From Brevundimonas sp. G8 (GTDB taxonomy: Bacteria; Pseudomonadota; Alphaproteobacteria; Caulobacterales; Caulobacteraceae): a stretch of 64,000 bases of DNA. This document shows positions 16,843 through 25,879 of this stretch, one piece after another. Position numbers and translations under genes: made by a program. The notes under the pieces are model-generated. The model was not told where the DNA came from. It saw only the letters and a list, made by a program, of their open reading frames with translations, and searched no databases. How positions within the stretch are numbered: position 1 is the first letter of the stretch; each line of letters opens with the position of its first letter. The stretch is taken from contig NZ_LR732816.1 in the NCBI RefSeq assembly GCF_902506205.1, positions 1,600,106-1,664,105 of the forward strand, written 5' to 3'.

Positions 16843-17403
16843 ATGCAGGTTCTCCATCGACCGCCCTCCGGCTTTCCCGCCTTGGTGCTGAACGCCGACT
16901 TCCGGCCATTGTCTTACTATCCGCTGTCGCTCTGGCCGTGGGAGGAGGCGGTCAAGGCGGTCTATCAGGACCGCGTGGACGTCGTGTCCCTGTATGACAA
17001 GGTCGTCCGCTCGCCCTCGATGGAGATGCAGCTTCCCAGCGTGATCGCGCTGCGCAGCTATGTGGACCAGGACCGCAACCCCGCCTTCACCCGCTTCAAC
17101 GTCTTCCTGCGCGACGGTTTCGCCTGTCAGTACTGTGGGGAATCCAAGGATCTGACCTTCGACCACGTCATCCCCCGCTCGCACGGCGGCCGCACGACCT
17201 GGGAGAACATCGTCGCCGCCTGCAGCCCCTGCAACCTGGCCAAGGGCGGCCGCACCCCGCGCCAGGCCATGATGCCGATCCGCCGCGAACCCTATCGCCC
17301 CAACGCCTGGCAGCTCCAGGACGCCGGCCGACGTTTCCCGCCCCACTATCTGCACCAGAGCTGGCTCGACTATCTCTACTGGGACATCGAGCTGGAGCCC
17401 TAG
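16843..17403 (+). CDS. HNH endonuclease
   Basis: This 186-residue protein has a zinc-stabilised HNH nuclease domain (about residues 94-132). CQYCG and CSPCN are the paired CxxC zinc knuckles, and FDHVIPRSHGG followed by TWENIVAAC gives the HNH catalytic core. It belongs to the widespread chromosomal HNH family that starts with VLHRPPSGFPALVLNADFRPLSYYPLS-type sequence, conserved in alphaproteobacteria, and is not an obvious mobile homing enzyme. A 139-bp gap separates it from ASCH. Its stop overlaps the convergent VanZ-like gene by 4 bp. Confidence 0.9.
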   Translation: MQVLHRPPSGFPALVLNADFRPLSYYPLSLWPWEEAVKAVYQDRVDVVSLYDKVVRSPSMEMQLPSVIALRSYVDQDRNPAFTRFNVFLRDGFACQYCGESKDLTFDHVIPRSHGGRTTWENIVAACSPCNLAKGGRTPRQAMMPIRREPYRPNAWQLQDAGRRFPPHYLHQSWLDYLYWDIELEP

Positions 17404-17864
17404 GGGCGCAGAATGGCGCCCACGGGCGACGGGCCGGTCGAAGCGCGGCGGCGACGCAGGCGGCGGTCCAGGCGGTCGATTTCGGTCAGGGTCAGGTCGG
17501 GGTGGCGGCGGAACGACTGGCGCAACTGTTCGATACGGCCGGGCGCCCAGGCCGCCGTGACGCCGGCGGCGCCGGCCAGGAAGTCGACGATGGAGACGCT
17601 GCGGCCAGTCAGAGCCTGCAGCAGTTCGATACCGAACGCGGCGGCGATGACATACAGGGCCAGGTCGTCGCGCCGCTGGCTGGGCGCGATCAGGAACAGG
17701 CCGCTGGCGACGCCATAGAAGGCGATGACGTGGGCGGCCTTGTCGTTCAGGCCGAAGACCTGCTCCAGCCCCTGGAACGGTCCCAGCATCAGGACGGCCA
17801 TGCCCAGCGCCGCCAGGGCGAAGCCGAGGCGGGCGGCCATGACGATGCGGCGGGGCGTGAGCAT
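17400..17864 (-). CDS. VanZ-like family membrane protein
   Basis: This 154-residue protein has about four hydrophobic segments in the first 110 residues and a basic, arginine-rich cytoplasmic tail. The pattern DKAAHVIAFYGVASGLF with FGIELLQALTGRSVSIVDFLAGAAGV, meaning a conserved DK..H..aF motif and an E.lQ...rg.s..D segment, is that of VanZ-like proteins. Their role is mostly undefined and a few are linked to teicoplanin resistance. It lies downstream of pdeM on the same strand. Confidence 0.8.
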   Translation of the reverse strand: MLTPRRIVMAARLGFALAALGMAVLMLGPFQGLEQVFGLNDKAAHVIAFYGVASGLFLIAPSQRRDDLALYVIAAAFGIELLQALTGRSVSIVDFLAGAAGVTAAWAPGRIEQLRQSFRRHPDLTLTEIDRLDRRLRRRRASTGPSPVGAILRP

Positions 17865-17957
17865 GAGGCGGGCGTCCGTGACGTTGATCCGCCGTCATCC
17901 TGCATCGCCGTCCGCCAAGATGCGGTGAAGCGACGTGCTGAACGCTTTACGAACGCC

Positions 17958-18722
17958 CTATCGCAGCACGGACCAGTCCAGGGCGTGGACCCGGTCTCGC
18001 CCGAGGGCGGCGGCCAGGGGCGGGGCGGCGAACAGATCGGCGATGGCGGGATCGCGTACGTTCAATCCGCCGGTGAAGGCGCCGAAGGCCGGAAGGACGA
18101 TGCGCGATCCGTCCGTGACGAAACACGGCCGCCGCACGCCGCGTCCATAGGCGGCGACCTTGGCGGCGGGATGAAGGTGTCCCGCGACCTCGCCGCGCCG
18201 GTCGTCGTGGGCCGTCAACGGTTCCGGCTCGTGCGTCAGGCGAAGCGGGCCCAGGGCCATGTCGCCGACGATTCTGCCGGGCAGGCGGGCCGCCGTGTCG
18301 GCATCGCGCGCCATGCTGCGGTTCAGGGCCTCGCGGTCGTGGTTGCCCTCCAGCCACAGCCAGTCGCGCCCCGACGCCAGCCGGTCCAGACGCGCGCGGT
18401 CTTCGGCCGCCATGCGGGGAATGGCCTTAGTGTCATGGAAACTGTCGCCCAGCAGCACGACCATGGCCGGGTCCAGTTCGGCGATCTCGGCCTCCAGCTT
18501 GTCCAGCGTGGCGCGGCTGTCATAGGGCGGCAGCAGCTGTCCGCGCACGGCGAAGGCGGACCCTTTTTCCAGATGCAGGTCCGCGACGATCAGGGCGCCG
18601 TGCGCCGGAACCCAAATGGCCCCGGAACAGCGCAGCACGCAGGCCTCGCCCGCGATCCGCACGCTCAACGACCCGCAGGTCTTGCGGGCAGGCGACAGGG
18701 TCTGACGCAGGGCGGCGTTCAT
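17958..18722 (-). CDS. pdeM: Ligase-associated DNA damage response endonuclease PdeM
   Basis: This is a calcineurin-like metallophosphoesterase of 254 residues. The metal-binding motifs are in order: DLHLEKG (about residue 48), GDSFHD (about 91), GNHD (about 125), and GHLHP (about 180). PdeM proteins belong to a bacterial repair group that includes an Lhr-type helicase, an ATP-dependent DNA ligase and an MBL-fold exonuclease. Here it overlaps the helicase gene by 4 bp. The ligase and exonuclease are not adjacent. DNA as substrate is inferred from the family. Confidence 0.92.
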   Translation of the reverse strand: MNAALRQTLSPARKTCGSLSVRIAGEACVLRCSGAIWVPAHGALIVADLHLEKGSAFAVRGQLLPPYDSRATLDKLEAEIAELDPAMVVLLGDSFHDTKAIPRMAAEDRARLDRLASGRDWLWLEGNHDREALNRSMARDADTAARLPGRIVGDMALGPLRLTHEPEPLTAHDDRRGEVAGHLHPAAKVAAYGRGVRRPCFVTDGSRIVLPAFGAFTGGLNVRDPAIADLFAAPPLAAALGRDRVHALDWSVLR

Positions 18723-21364
18723 GCGGCCCCCGACTGGGTTTGCGGTTCAGCGTCGTCCATGACCTCTGCGATCAGCAGGTCGGCGCTCTCGTCCAGGATC
18801 ATTTCGGCGGCGTCCCCGCCCACCCGCTCGCGCCCGATCTGGACCAGCACCGGCACGCAGAAGGGCGAGGGCCGCGTCAGGGGCTGATGCCGGATCCGGC
18901 CCTCTATCCGCGTCAGCATCTGGCCTAGCCTGGCCACGTCGAGCAGGCCGGAGGCGGCGTCGGCGCGGGCGGTCTTCAGCAGCAGGTGATCGGGTTGGTG
19001 GCGGCGCAGCACGTCGTAGATCAGGTCGGTGGAAAAGGTCACCTGGCGGCCGGTCTTCTCGGCGCCGGGCTGGCGGCGCTCGATCAAGCCCGAGATCAGG
19101 GCGCAATTGCGGAAGGATCGCTTCATCATGAAGCTTTCCTCCAGCCAGGCCTCCAGATCGTCGCCCAGCATGTCGGACTGGAACAGGGCGTCCAGGTCGA
19201 TGTCGTCCATCGGCTTGATCGACCAGATGGCCAGCGAATAGTCGGTGACGACGAAGCCCAGCGGACCCACGCCCATCCGGTCCAGCCGCCGCGTCAGCAG
19301 CATGCACAGTGTGGTGTGCGCCAGATTGCCCTCGAACGGATAGGCGACGAGGAAATGGCGGCTGCCGCGCGGAAAGGTCTCGACCAGCATGGATTCCGCA
19401 TTGGGAATGACCGAGCGCGTCTCCTGAAGCTCCAGCCACTCCTGCACGTCGGGCGGCAGGACGCGCCAGTGATCGCGGTCGTGAATCATCGTCCGCACCC
19501 GGTCGGCCAGCGAGGTCGACAGCGGGAACTTCGACCCGCCCCAGGACGGGATCTTGGGATCCTTGTCGTTGGCGTGGGTGACCAGGGCGTCGGTGCCGGT
19601 GATGCCCTGGAACGCCCAGACCTGGCCGGCGAACAGGAAGGTGTCGCCGGGTGTCAGCTGTTCGAAATACCACTCCTCGGCCTCGCCCACCTTTCGTCCG
19701 CCGATCAACTGGCGCGACGCCCCGCCCCGGCGGCTGGCGACGCGCACGTTCAGGGTTCCGGCCGAGACGATGGCCCCGACGTTCATGCGGTGGCGTTGGG
19801 CGATGTGCTGGTTGCGGACCTTCCAGCGGCCATCCTGGGTTCTGACGATGCGGGCGAACCGGTCATAGGTGCGCAGGGCATATCCGCCGGTGGCGACGAA
19901 ATCGACCACCTCCTCGAACTGCTCCCACGTCAGGTCGCGATAGGGACCGCAGCCGGTGATCTCGTCGTACAGGGCCTGCATGTCGAAGGCCTCCGAACAG
20001 GCCACGCCCATCACGTGCTGCGCCAGGGTGTCGAGGGTGCCGATATGGACCGGCTCCCAGTCGAAGGCGTTGTCGGCCACCGCCTCGCGCGCCGCCTGGC
20101 ATTCCAGCATCTCGAACCGGCTGGCGGGCACCAGCAGGGCGCGCGACGGCTCATCCAGCCGGTGGTTGGCGCGGCCGATCCGCTGGACCAGGCGGCTCGA
20201 TCCCTTCGGCGCCGCCATCTGGATGACCAGGTCCACGTCGCCCCAGTCGATGCCCAGATCCAGCGTCGAGGTGCAGACCACGGCCCGCAGATCGCCCCGC
20301 GCCATCGCCGCCTCGATCTTGCGCCGCTGCTCGGCGGCCAACGAGCCGTGGTGCAGACCGATGGGCAGGTTCTCGTCGTTGATCGCCCACAGCTGCTGGA
20401 ACACGAACTCCGACTGCCAGCGGGTGTTGACGAAGATCAGCGCCAGGGTCGATCGCTGGATGGCGGAGTAGACTTCCGGGATGGCATGCTGGCCCGTGTG
20501 GCCCGCCCACGGCACCTTGCCCTCGGAGATCAGCACGTCGATGACGGCGGGGGCGCCGGGGTCGCCACGGACCAGTTGGACGGCGTCCAGAGCCCCTCCA
20601 CCCCTGGCTTCGCCAGCGGTCCCCCTCCCCATTTCATGGAGAGGAGACGATGCGGCATCTGTCTCCTCCCCGCTGTGCGGGGAGGGGGACCGCGAAGCGG
20701 TGGAGGGGCTCTCTGTGTTCGCATCACCCGGCGCCAACCACCCCCGGATCAGATCGGGATCCTCGATGGTCGCGCTCAGACCCACGCGCCGCATCCCTGG
20801 CGAAAAGCTCTGCAACCGCCCCAGCCCCAGCGACAGCAGGTCGCCGCGCTTGCCGCTCCAGATCGCATGCACCTCGTCCAGCACGACGCATTTCAGGTCG
20901 GCGAAATAGGATCGCGCCCCCTCCCAGGCGCAGAACAGGGCCAACTGCTCGGGCGTGGTCAGCAGGATGTCGGGCGGAAAATCGCGTTGCCGCTGACGCT
21001 TGGACTGCTTCGTGTCGCCGGTCCGCGTCTCGACGTGGATGTTCAGCCCGATCTCTCGGATCGGCGTCATCAGATTACGCTCGACGTCGGTGGTCAGCGC
21101 CTTCAGCGGTGATAGATACAGCGTATGCACCCCCGACCCCGGCCCGGTCGCCGGCCTTGGCCCGCGCTCCGCCAGTTCGATCAGGCTGGGCAGAAACCCC
21201 GCCAGCGTCTTGCCCCCGCCGGTCGGTGCGACCAGCAGCGCATGCCGGCCCGCTTCACCCGCCGCGACCATCTCCAACTGATGCCGCCGAGGCGACCAGC
21301 CGCGCAACGCGAACCAGTCGGCGAACAGGGGCGGAAGCGTTGCGGGAGCGGCGGCGGTCGTCAC
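18719..21364 (-). CDS. Ligase-associated DNA damage response DEXH-box helicase (Lhr-like)
   Basis: This is a superfamily 2 helicase of 881 residues. Walker A is APTGGGKT (46-53), the DEVH box is at 163-166 and motif III is LSAT at 196-199. The C-terminal helicase part has VFVNTR-like LIFVNTRWQSEF, LHHGSL and QRIGRANHR, followed by the Lhr C-terminal region. Residues about 217-258 are a low-complexity serine/proline/glycine insert encoded by an intergenic-type palindromic repeat. Without it, RGWLAPGDA would join AVQLVRGDPG as in relatives. The start is a GTG. It is divergent from the DinG-like gene. Confidence 0.92.
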   Translation of the reverse strand: MTTAAAPATLPPLFADWFALRGWSPRRHQLEMVAAGEAGRHALLVAPTGGGKTLAGFLPSLIELAERGPRPATGPGSGVHTLYLSPLKALTTDVERNLMTPIREIGLNIHVETRTGDTKQSKRQRQRDFPPDILLTTPEQLALFCAWEGARSYFADLKCVVLDEVHAIWSGKRGDLLSLGLGRLQSFSPGMRRVGLSATIEDPDLIRGWLAPGDANTESPSTASRSPSPHSGEETDAASSPLHEMGRGTAGEARGGGALDAVQLVRGDPGAPAVIDVLISEGKVPWAGHTGQHAIPEVYSAIQRSTLALIFVNTRWQSEFVFQQLWAINDENLPIGLHHGSLAAEQRRKIEAAMARGDLRAVVCTSTLDLGIDWGDVDLVIQMAAPKGSSRLVQRIGRANHRLDEPSRALLVPASRFEMLECQAAREAVADNAFDWEPVHIGTLDTLAQHVMGVACSEAFDMQALYDEITGCGPYRDLTWEQFEEVVDFVATGGYALRTYDRFARIVRTQDGRWKVRNQHIAQRHRMNVGAIVSAGTLNVRVASRRGGASRQLIGGRKVGEAEEWYFEQLTPGDTFLFAGQVWAFQGITGTDALVTHANDKDPKIPSWGGSKFPLSTSLADRVRTMIHDRDHWRVLPPDVQEWLELQETRSVIPNAESMLVETFPRGSRHFLVAYPFEGNLAHTTLCMLLTRRLDRMGVGPLGFVVTDYSLAIWSIKPMDDIDLDALFQSDMLGDDLEAWLEESFMMKRSFRNCALISGLIERRQPGAEKTGRQVTFSTDLIYDVLRRHQPDHLLLKTARADAASGLLDVARLGQMLTRIEGRIRHQPLTRPSPFCVPVLVQIGRERVGGDAAEMILDESADLLIAEVMDDAEPQTQSGAA
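20590..20711. repeat. Palindromic repeat, family B, inserted in frame in the helicase gene
   Basis: Terminal words GAGCCCCTCCAC (20590-20601) and GTGGAGGGGCTC (20700-20711) are a perfect inverted repeat. The inner words GAGGAGAC and GTCTCCTC are also inverted. The same two half-units, in opposite order, make up the intergenic repeats at 27675-27825 and 37743-37888. On the helicase strand it reads through without a stop and encodes SPSTASRSPSP followed by GEET. Confidence 0.85.
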
Positions 21365-21380
21365 GAAGCCGATATAGCAT

Positions 21381-21395
21381 GTTCCCGTTCCGTTT
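21381..21395. promoter_or_regulatory. LexA-box-like direct repeat between divergent helicase genes
   Basis: GTTC (21381-21384), seven bases, then GTTT (21392-21395) differs by one base from the alphaproteobacterial LexA operator GTTC-N7-GTTC. It is in the 58-bp gap between two divergent DNA-repair helicases, where LexA control would make sense. The mismatch keeps this tentative. Confidence 0.35.
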
Positions 21396-21422
21396 CAGCC
21401 CCGAGGTCGCTATCTATCGACC

Positions 21423-24278
21423 GTGTCCGACGAATCCGTCATCGCTGAAACCCGCCTGACCGGCGCCGAGCCGTGGGCGGGACTGCCGCCGGCGCTCGCC
21501 ACGCCGCCCGGCGCGGGTGCGGTATGCGACGAGGCGGGTGCGAGGAAGATTGGGCGCGGGGCGGCTGAGGGCGTGTTCACAACCGGGCCGGTCATTGTGG
21601 CGCACGCCTCGCTGACGGCGCGGCGGCTGGGGCTGACACCGCCGCCGAGGTCGCCCGAGTTGATGGATGTGCTCGAGCTTTACGCCTTCGTGCGGCCGGC
21701 GCGGTTCTGCGCGCCGTCGCCAACGGGGCTGGCCCTGTCGCTGGGGCTGGCCGAGCCGAAGTCGGCGGAGGAACAGGCGGCGGCCCTGCGCGAGGCGGCG
21801 GGCCTGCTGCTGCGAGAACTGACCGAGCCGGCCTATCCCGAACGCGAGGCGGCGTATGTCCTGGCCCTGACGATGCAGCGGGCGGGCTGGGCCTGGGGCG
21901 AGCGGGTGGTTCAGGCGCTGGAGGCCGGCGGCGTGCGGGCGCGCCAGCATCGCGGGTCGGGCCTGGACGTCTGGTCGCGCCTGACCGAATGGGAGGACGA
22001 GGCGCCGCGCGGCGAGGCGGGCTCGGCCCCGGTCGACAGCGAGAGCGCGCGCATCCGGCTGGAGAAACTGCTTCAGGCCTCGGGCCTGGACGAGACACGG
22101 CCGACCCAATCGGATTACGCGGCCGAGGCCGCCTTCGCCTTTTCGCCGCGCAACGAGGAGGGGCGACCCCGTGTTCTGCTGGCCGAGGCGGGGACCGGCA
22201 CGGGCAAGACCCTGGGCTATCTGGCGTCCGCCTCGCTGTGGGCCGAGCGGAACCAGGGGGCGGCGTGGATCTCGACCTATACCCGCGCCCTGCAGCGCCA
22301 GATCGACCGGGAGAGCCATTCGCTGTGGCCCGATCCGGCCGAGCGCAAGAAGAAGGCGGTGATCCGCAAGGGGCGCGAGAACTATCTGTGCGTCCTGAAC
22401 CTGCAGGACATGGTCCAGGCGGCCCAGCTGGGGAACGGCGACCTGATCGGTCTGGCGCTGGCCGGGCGATGGGCGCTGCATACGCGCGACGGGGACATGA
22501 CGGGCGGCGACTTCCCCGGCTGGCTGCCCGGCCTGTTCGCCATGCCGGCGGCCCATGCGGCGGGGGCGGCGAACCTGGTGGATCGGCGCGGCGAATGCGT
22601 CCACGCCGCCTGTCCGCACTACCGCACCTGTTTCGTGGAGAAGACCATTCGCGCCAGCCGCCGTGCCGACCTGGTCATCGCCAACCATGCTCTGGTCCTG
22701 ACCCAGGCGGCGTTCGACGGCGCGCGGTCGGCGCGAGGTCAGAAGCAGGACGGCGAGACGGCGGCCCTGAAGCGCATCGTCTTCGACGAGGGCCACCATT
22801 TGTTCGATGCGGCCGACAGCGCCTTTTCCGCCTGTCTGTCGGGCCAGGAGGCGGCCGAACTGCGCCGCTGGATCCGCGGGCCGGAAGGGCGGGGGCGTCG
22901 CGGGCGTGGGCTGGAACAGCGGCTGGGCGACATGGTCGGGGACAATGAGGCGGCGCTGAAGGCGCTTCAGGACGCCATCCGCGCCTCGGCTGCGCTGCCG
23001 GGCGAAGGCGTGTCCGGCCGCGTCGCTCCGGCTTCGGGCGAGGTCAACCCCATCGGCCCGATCGAGGCCTTTCTGGCCGCCGCCCTGGATCAACTGCGCG
23101 CCCGCACCGCCGAGACCAACACCTATGGCGGGCCAGAGTTCGGCATGGAATGCGCGCTGAAGCCCGTCACCGATCCGGTCGCCGAAACCGCCCGCGCGGC
23201 GGCCCAGGCCCTGGCCGCCATCGAGGCCCCGCTGCTGGCCCTGTCGCGGCATCTGGAGGACATTCTCGACGACGAGGCGGCCGAGCTGGACGGCTCGCAG
23301 CGGTCGCGGATCGAGGGGGCGTTGCGCGGTCTGGACCGGCGCGCGCGCATGACCCTGCCGGGATGGCGGTCCATGCTGGCGGCGCTGGAGGACGGGGGCG
23401 ATCAGCCCGATCCCGACTTCGTCGACTGGCTGTCGGCCGAGACGGCGTTCGGCCGCATCCACGACGTGGCCCTGCGTCGTCACTGGATCGACCCGACCGT
23501 GCCGCTGGAGGCCGCCGTGATCGTGCCGTCGCACGGGGTGCTGGTGACCTCGGCGACCCTGTCGGATCCGATGCAGGAGGACCCGTTCGACCTGGCGCGG
23601 ATGCGGACCGGATCGGCCCGTCTGATCGATCCGCCGCGCACCCTGAAGGTCGAAAGCCCGTTCGACTATGCGGCCAACAGCCGGGTCATCGTCGTCAACG
23701 ACCTGGTCAAGGACGATCCACGCCAGACGGCGGCGGCGATGCGCGAACTGTTCCTGGCGGCAGGGGGCGGGGGGCTGGGCCTGTTCACCGCCATCCGCCG
23801 GCTGAAGGCGGTCTATGAGCGGCTGGGGCCGGATCTGGCGAAGTCGGGCCTGCCTCTGTACGCCCAGCACGTCGATCCGCTGGAGGTCGGGGCGCTGGTG
23901 GACATGTTCCGGGTCGAGGAGAACTCTTGCCTGCTGGGCACCGACGCCGTGCGCGACGGGGTGGACGTGCCGGGTCGCAGCCTGCGCGTTCTGGCCTTCG
24001 ACCGCGTGCCGTGGCCTCGCCCGGACCTGCTGCACAAGGCGCGGCGCGAACGGCTGGGTGGGAAGGGGTATGACGACGCCCTGGCCCGCGCCCGTATCGC
24101 TCAGGCCTTCGGGCGGCTGATCCGGCGCGGCGACGACAAGGGGGTCTTCCTGATGCTGGACGCCGCCACGCCGACGCGGCTGTTCGCCAGCCTGCCGCCG
24201 GGCACCGAGGTCCAGCGTATGGGCCTGGCCGATGCGGTGGAACTGACCCGCAGCTTCCTGAACCCCGAGACGACCTGA
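21423..24278 (+). CDS. ATP-dependent DNA helicase, DinG/Rad3 (XPD-like) family
   Basis: This is a superfamily 2 helicase of 951 residues. Walker A AGTGTGKT lies near residue 255. The four iron-sulfur cysteines are recognisable around 321-403, one in YLCVLNL and three in CVHAACPHYRTC. The DEAH-type box is FDEGHH (about 456) and motif VI is AFGRLIRRGDDKG near 900. Such helicases unwind D-loops, R-loops and overhangs during repair. The roughly 200-residue N-terminal region precedes the helicase core. The start is a GTG. It ends 1 bp before the next ATG. Confidence 0.9.
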   Translation: MSDESVIAETRLTGAEPWAGLPPALATPPGAGAVCDEAGARKIGRGAAEGVFTTGPVIVAHASLTARRLGLTPPPRSPELMDVLELYAFVRPARFCAPSPTGLALSLGLAEPKSAEEQAAALREAAGLLLRELTEPAYPEREAAYVLALTMQRAGWAWGERVVQALEAGGVRARQHRGSGLDVWSRLTEWEDEAPRGEAGSAPVDSESARIRLEKLLQASGLDETRPTQSDYAAEAAFAFSPRNEEGRPRVLLAEAGTGTGKTLGYLASASLWAERNQGAAWISTYTRALQRQIDRESHSLWPDPAERKKKAVIRKGRENYLCVLNLQDMVQAAQLGNGDLIGLALAGRWALHTRDGDMTGGDFPGWLPGLFAMPAAHAAGAANLVDRRGECVHAACPHYRTCFVEKTIRASRRADLVIANHALVLTQAAFDGARSARGQKQDGETAALKRIVFDEGHHLFDAADSAFSACLSGQEAAELRRWIRGPEGRGRRGRGLEQRLGDMVGDNEAALKALQDAIRASAALPGEGVSGRVAPASGEVNPIGPIEAFLAAALDQLRARTAETNTYGGPEFGMECALKPVTDPVAETARAAAQALAAIEAPLLALSRHLEDILDDEAAELDGSQRSRIEGALRGLDRRARMTLPGWRSMLAALEDGGDQPDPDFVDWLSAETAFGRIHDVALRRHWIDPTVPLEAAVIVPSHGVLVTSATLSDPMQEDPFDLARMRTGSARLIDPPRTLKVESPFDYAANSRVIVVNDLVKDDPRQTAAAMRELFLAAGGGGLGLFTAIRRLKAVYERLGPDLAKSGLPLYAQHVDPLEVGALVDMFRVEENSCLLGTDAVRDGVDVPGRSLRVLAFDRVPWPRPDLLHKARRERLGGKGYDDALARARIAQAFGRLIRRGDDKGVFLMLDAATPTRLFASLPPGTEVQRMGLADAVELTRSFLNPETT

Positions 24279-24279
24279 G

Positions 24280-24753
24280 ATGTCGAAGACCACGCCCGCG
24301 ACCGTCGCCCTGACCAAGGCCGGCGTCGCCTTCGATCTGTTCCCCTACGACTATGATCCCGATGCGCCGCGCGTGGGGTTGCAGGCCGCCGAGGCCCTCG
24401 GGATTGCGCCCGAGCAGGTGTTCAAGACGCTGATGGTCCTGATCGACGGCGCGCCCGCCTGCGTCATCGTGCCGTCCGACTGCGAGGTCAGCATGAAGAA
24501 GCTGGCGGCGGTGCTGGGGGGCAAATCGGCCCAGATGATGAAGCCCGCCGACGCCGAACGGCTGACGGGCTACAGGGTCGGCGGGGTCAGCCCGTTTGGT
24601 CAGCGCAAGTCCGTGCCCACCGCGATGGACGAGACGGCGATCCTGTTCGATCAGGTGCTGATCAATGCAGGCCAGCGCGGGCTGTTGCTGGGCTTACCGC
24701 CGGAGGATGCGCGCAGCGTCGCGGATGCGGTGCTGGCTGATCTGACGGCCTAG
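24280..24753 (+). CDS. ybaK: Cys-tRNA(Pro)/Cys-tRNA(Cys) deacylase YbaK/EbsC
   Basis: This trans-editing protein of 157 residues hydrolyses mischarged Cys-tRNA(Pro). It has the YbaK fold with the expected order of KTLMVLID, CVIVPSDCEVSMKKLAAVLGGKSAQMMKPADAERLTGY and GGVSPFGQRKSVPTAMDE. The lysine in FKTLM and the GGVSPFG loop form the family's active site. It follows the DinG-like gene by one base and is probably co-transcribed with it. Confidence 0.94.
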   Translation: MSKTTPATVALTKAGVAFDLFPYDYDPDAPRVGLQAAEALGIAPEQVFKTLMVLIDGAPACVIVPSDCEVSMKKLAAVLGGKSAQMMKPADAERLTGYRVGGVSPFGQRKSVPTAMDETAILFDQVLINAGQRGLLLGLPPEDARSVADAVLADLTA

Positions 24754-24811
24754 AACGCCTTATCCCCGCGCCGTTCGTTGCGCTATAGGACCGCCGAACA
24801 CCGGAGTTTTC

Positions 24812-25879
24812 ATGACCGACGCCACGACCAAGCGACCCAGCCGCAAGGGCCTTTATGCGCCCTTCATCCTCGTGCTGATCGCCTTGGCGGCCTGGACCGG
24901 CTGGTGGGTCTTTCTGACGCGCCAGATCGACACGCGGCTTGAGGCCCAGGTCCAGACCCTGCGTCAGGACGGGTGGGACGTGCGGTTCGCGGGCAAGACC
25001 ATCACCGGCTGGCCCTTCCGCGCGCGTGTCGGCCTGACCCAGCTGGTGGTCGAGACGCCGTCGGGTCACGCGATCAATGCGGCCGAACTGAACGCCGAGG
25101 CCAATGCCTATCAGCCGACAAAATGGGTGGTGGTGGCGCCGCAGGGGCTGATGCTGACCCGCGCCGGCAAGGGCGAGGTCGCGGTCAAGGGCGACGCGAT
25201 CCGCATGAGCGCCAGCGGCATAGACCAGCGCTGGCCCAATCTGGCGCTGGAGATGGTCAATCCGGTCTTTACGACCCAGACCGGCGCCGAACCCTTTCCC
25301 ATCGCGCGCGCCGCGCGGATCGAATTTTACGCCCGGCCGCATCTGGAAGGCTCGACGGCGCCCACCGACGACGTCGATGTCATGTTCCGCCTGGTGGACG
25401 GCCAGGGGCGCGCCGACGGCCCGGTCGAAGGCTTCGCCCAGGACGGCCGCCTGACCACCCAGCTTGAGGCCGTGATCGGCCAGGCCAGCCTGTTGAAAAC
25501 CGGCGGCGATGCGGCCGGGGTCTTCTCGGCCTGGACGAAGGCAGGCGGGACGTTCCGCAATGTGCGCGGCGACCTGCAGGCGGGGGACAGCCGCGCGACC
25601 CTCAGCAGCGCCGTGTTGCGCGCCGATGCGAACGGCCGCCTGACGGGTCAGGTGGAACTGCAGGCGCAGAAGCCTCTGCCCGCGCTGGCCGGTCTGATGG
25701 CGACGCGGCAGGGGCCGGTCAACCGGATCGGCGCGGCCGGGGCCGCTGCTGCGGCGGGCGCCGCCCAAGCAACAGGAAAGGCGACGGGCCAGGAGCAACT
25801 GCCCCTGACGCTGGTGTTCCGCGACGGCCGCACCTGGCTCGGGCCCTTCCCCCTGGCCCCGGCGCCCAAGCTGTTCTGA
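24812..25879 (+). CDS. DUF2125 domain protein
   Basis: This 355-residue protein is anchored by one N-terminal helix (about residues 13-34), with the remainder outside the cytoplasm. GWDVRFAGKTITGWPFRARV and the repeated beta-strand pattern fit DUF2125, an alphaproteobacterial family with AsmA-like periplasmic architecture and unknown role. An alanine-rich stretch near 300-320 precedes the last strands. Its stop overlaps the next start by one base, and the cluster DUF2125, chorismate mutase-like, hisC is conserved in Caulobacteraceae as I recall it. Confidence 0.87.
   Translation: MTDATTKRPSRKGLYAPFILVLIALAAWTGWWVFLTRQIDTRLEAQVQTLRQDGWDVRFAGKTITGWPFRARVGLTQLVVETPSGHAINAAELNAEANAYQPTKWVVVAPQGLMLTRAGKGEVAVKGDAIRMSASGIDQRWPNLALEMVNPVFTTQTGAEPFPIARAARIEFYARPHLEGSTAPTDDVDVMFRLVDGQGRADGPVEGFAQDGRLTTQLEAVIGQASLLKTGGDAAGVFSAWTKAGGTFRNVRGDLQAGDSRATLSSAVLRADANGRLTGQVELQAQKPLPALAGLMATRQGPVNRIGAAGAAAAAGAAQATGKATGQEQLPLTLVFRDGRTWLGPFPLAPAPKLF

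Noticed and set aside
21414..24317. 967-residue open frame antisense to the DinG-like helicase
   Set aside because: Same shadow effect. The plus strand encodes all helicase motifs and no family is visible on the minus strand.
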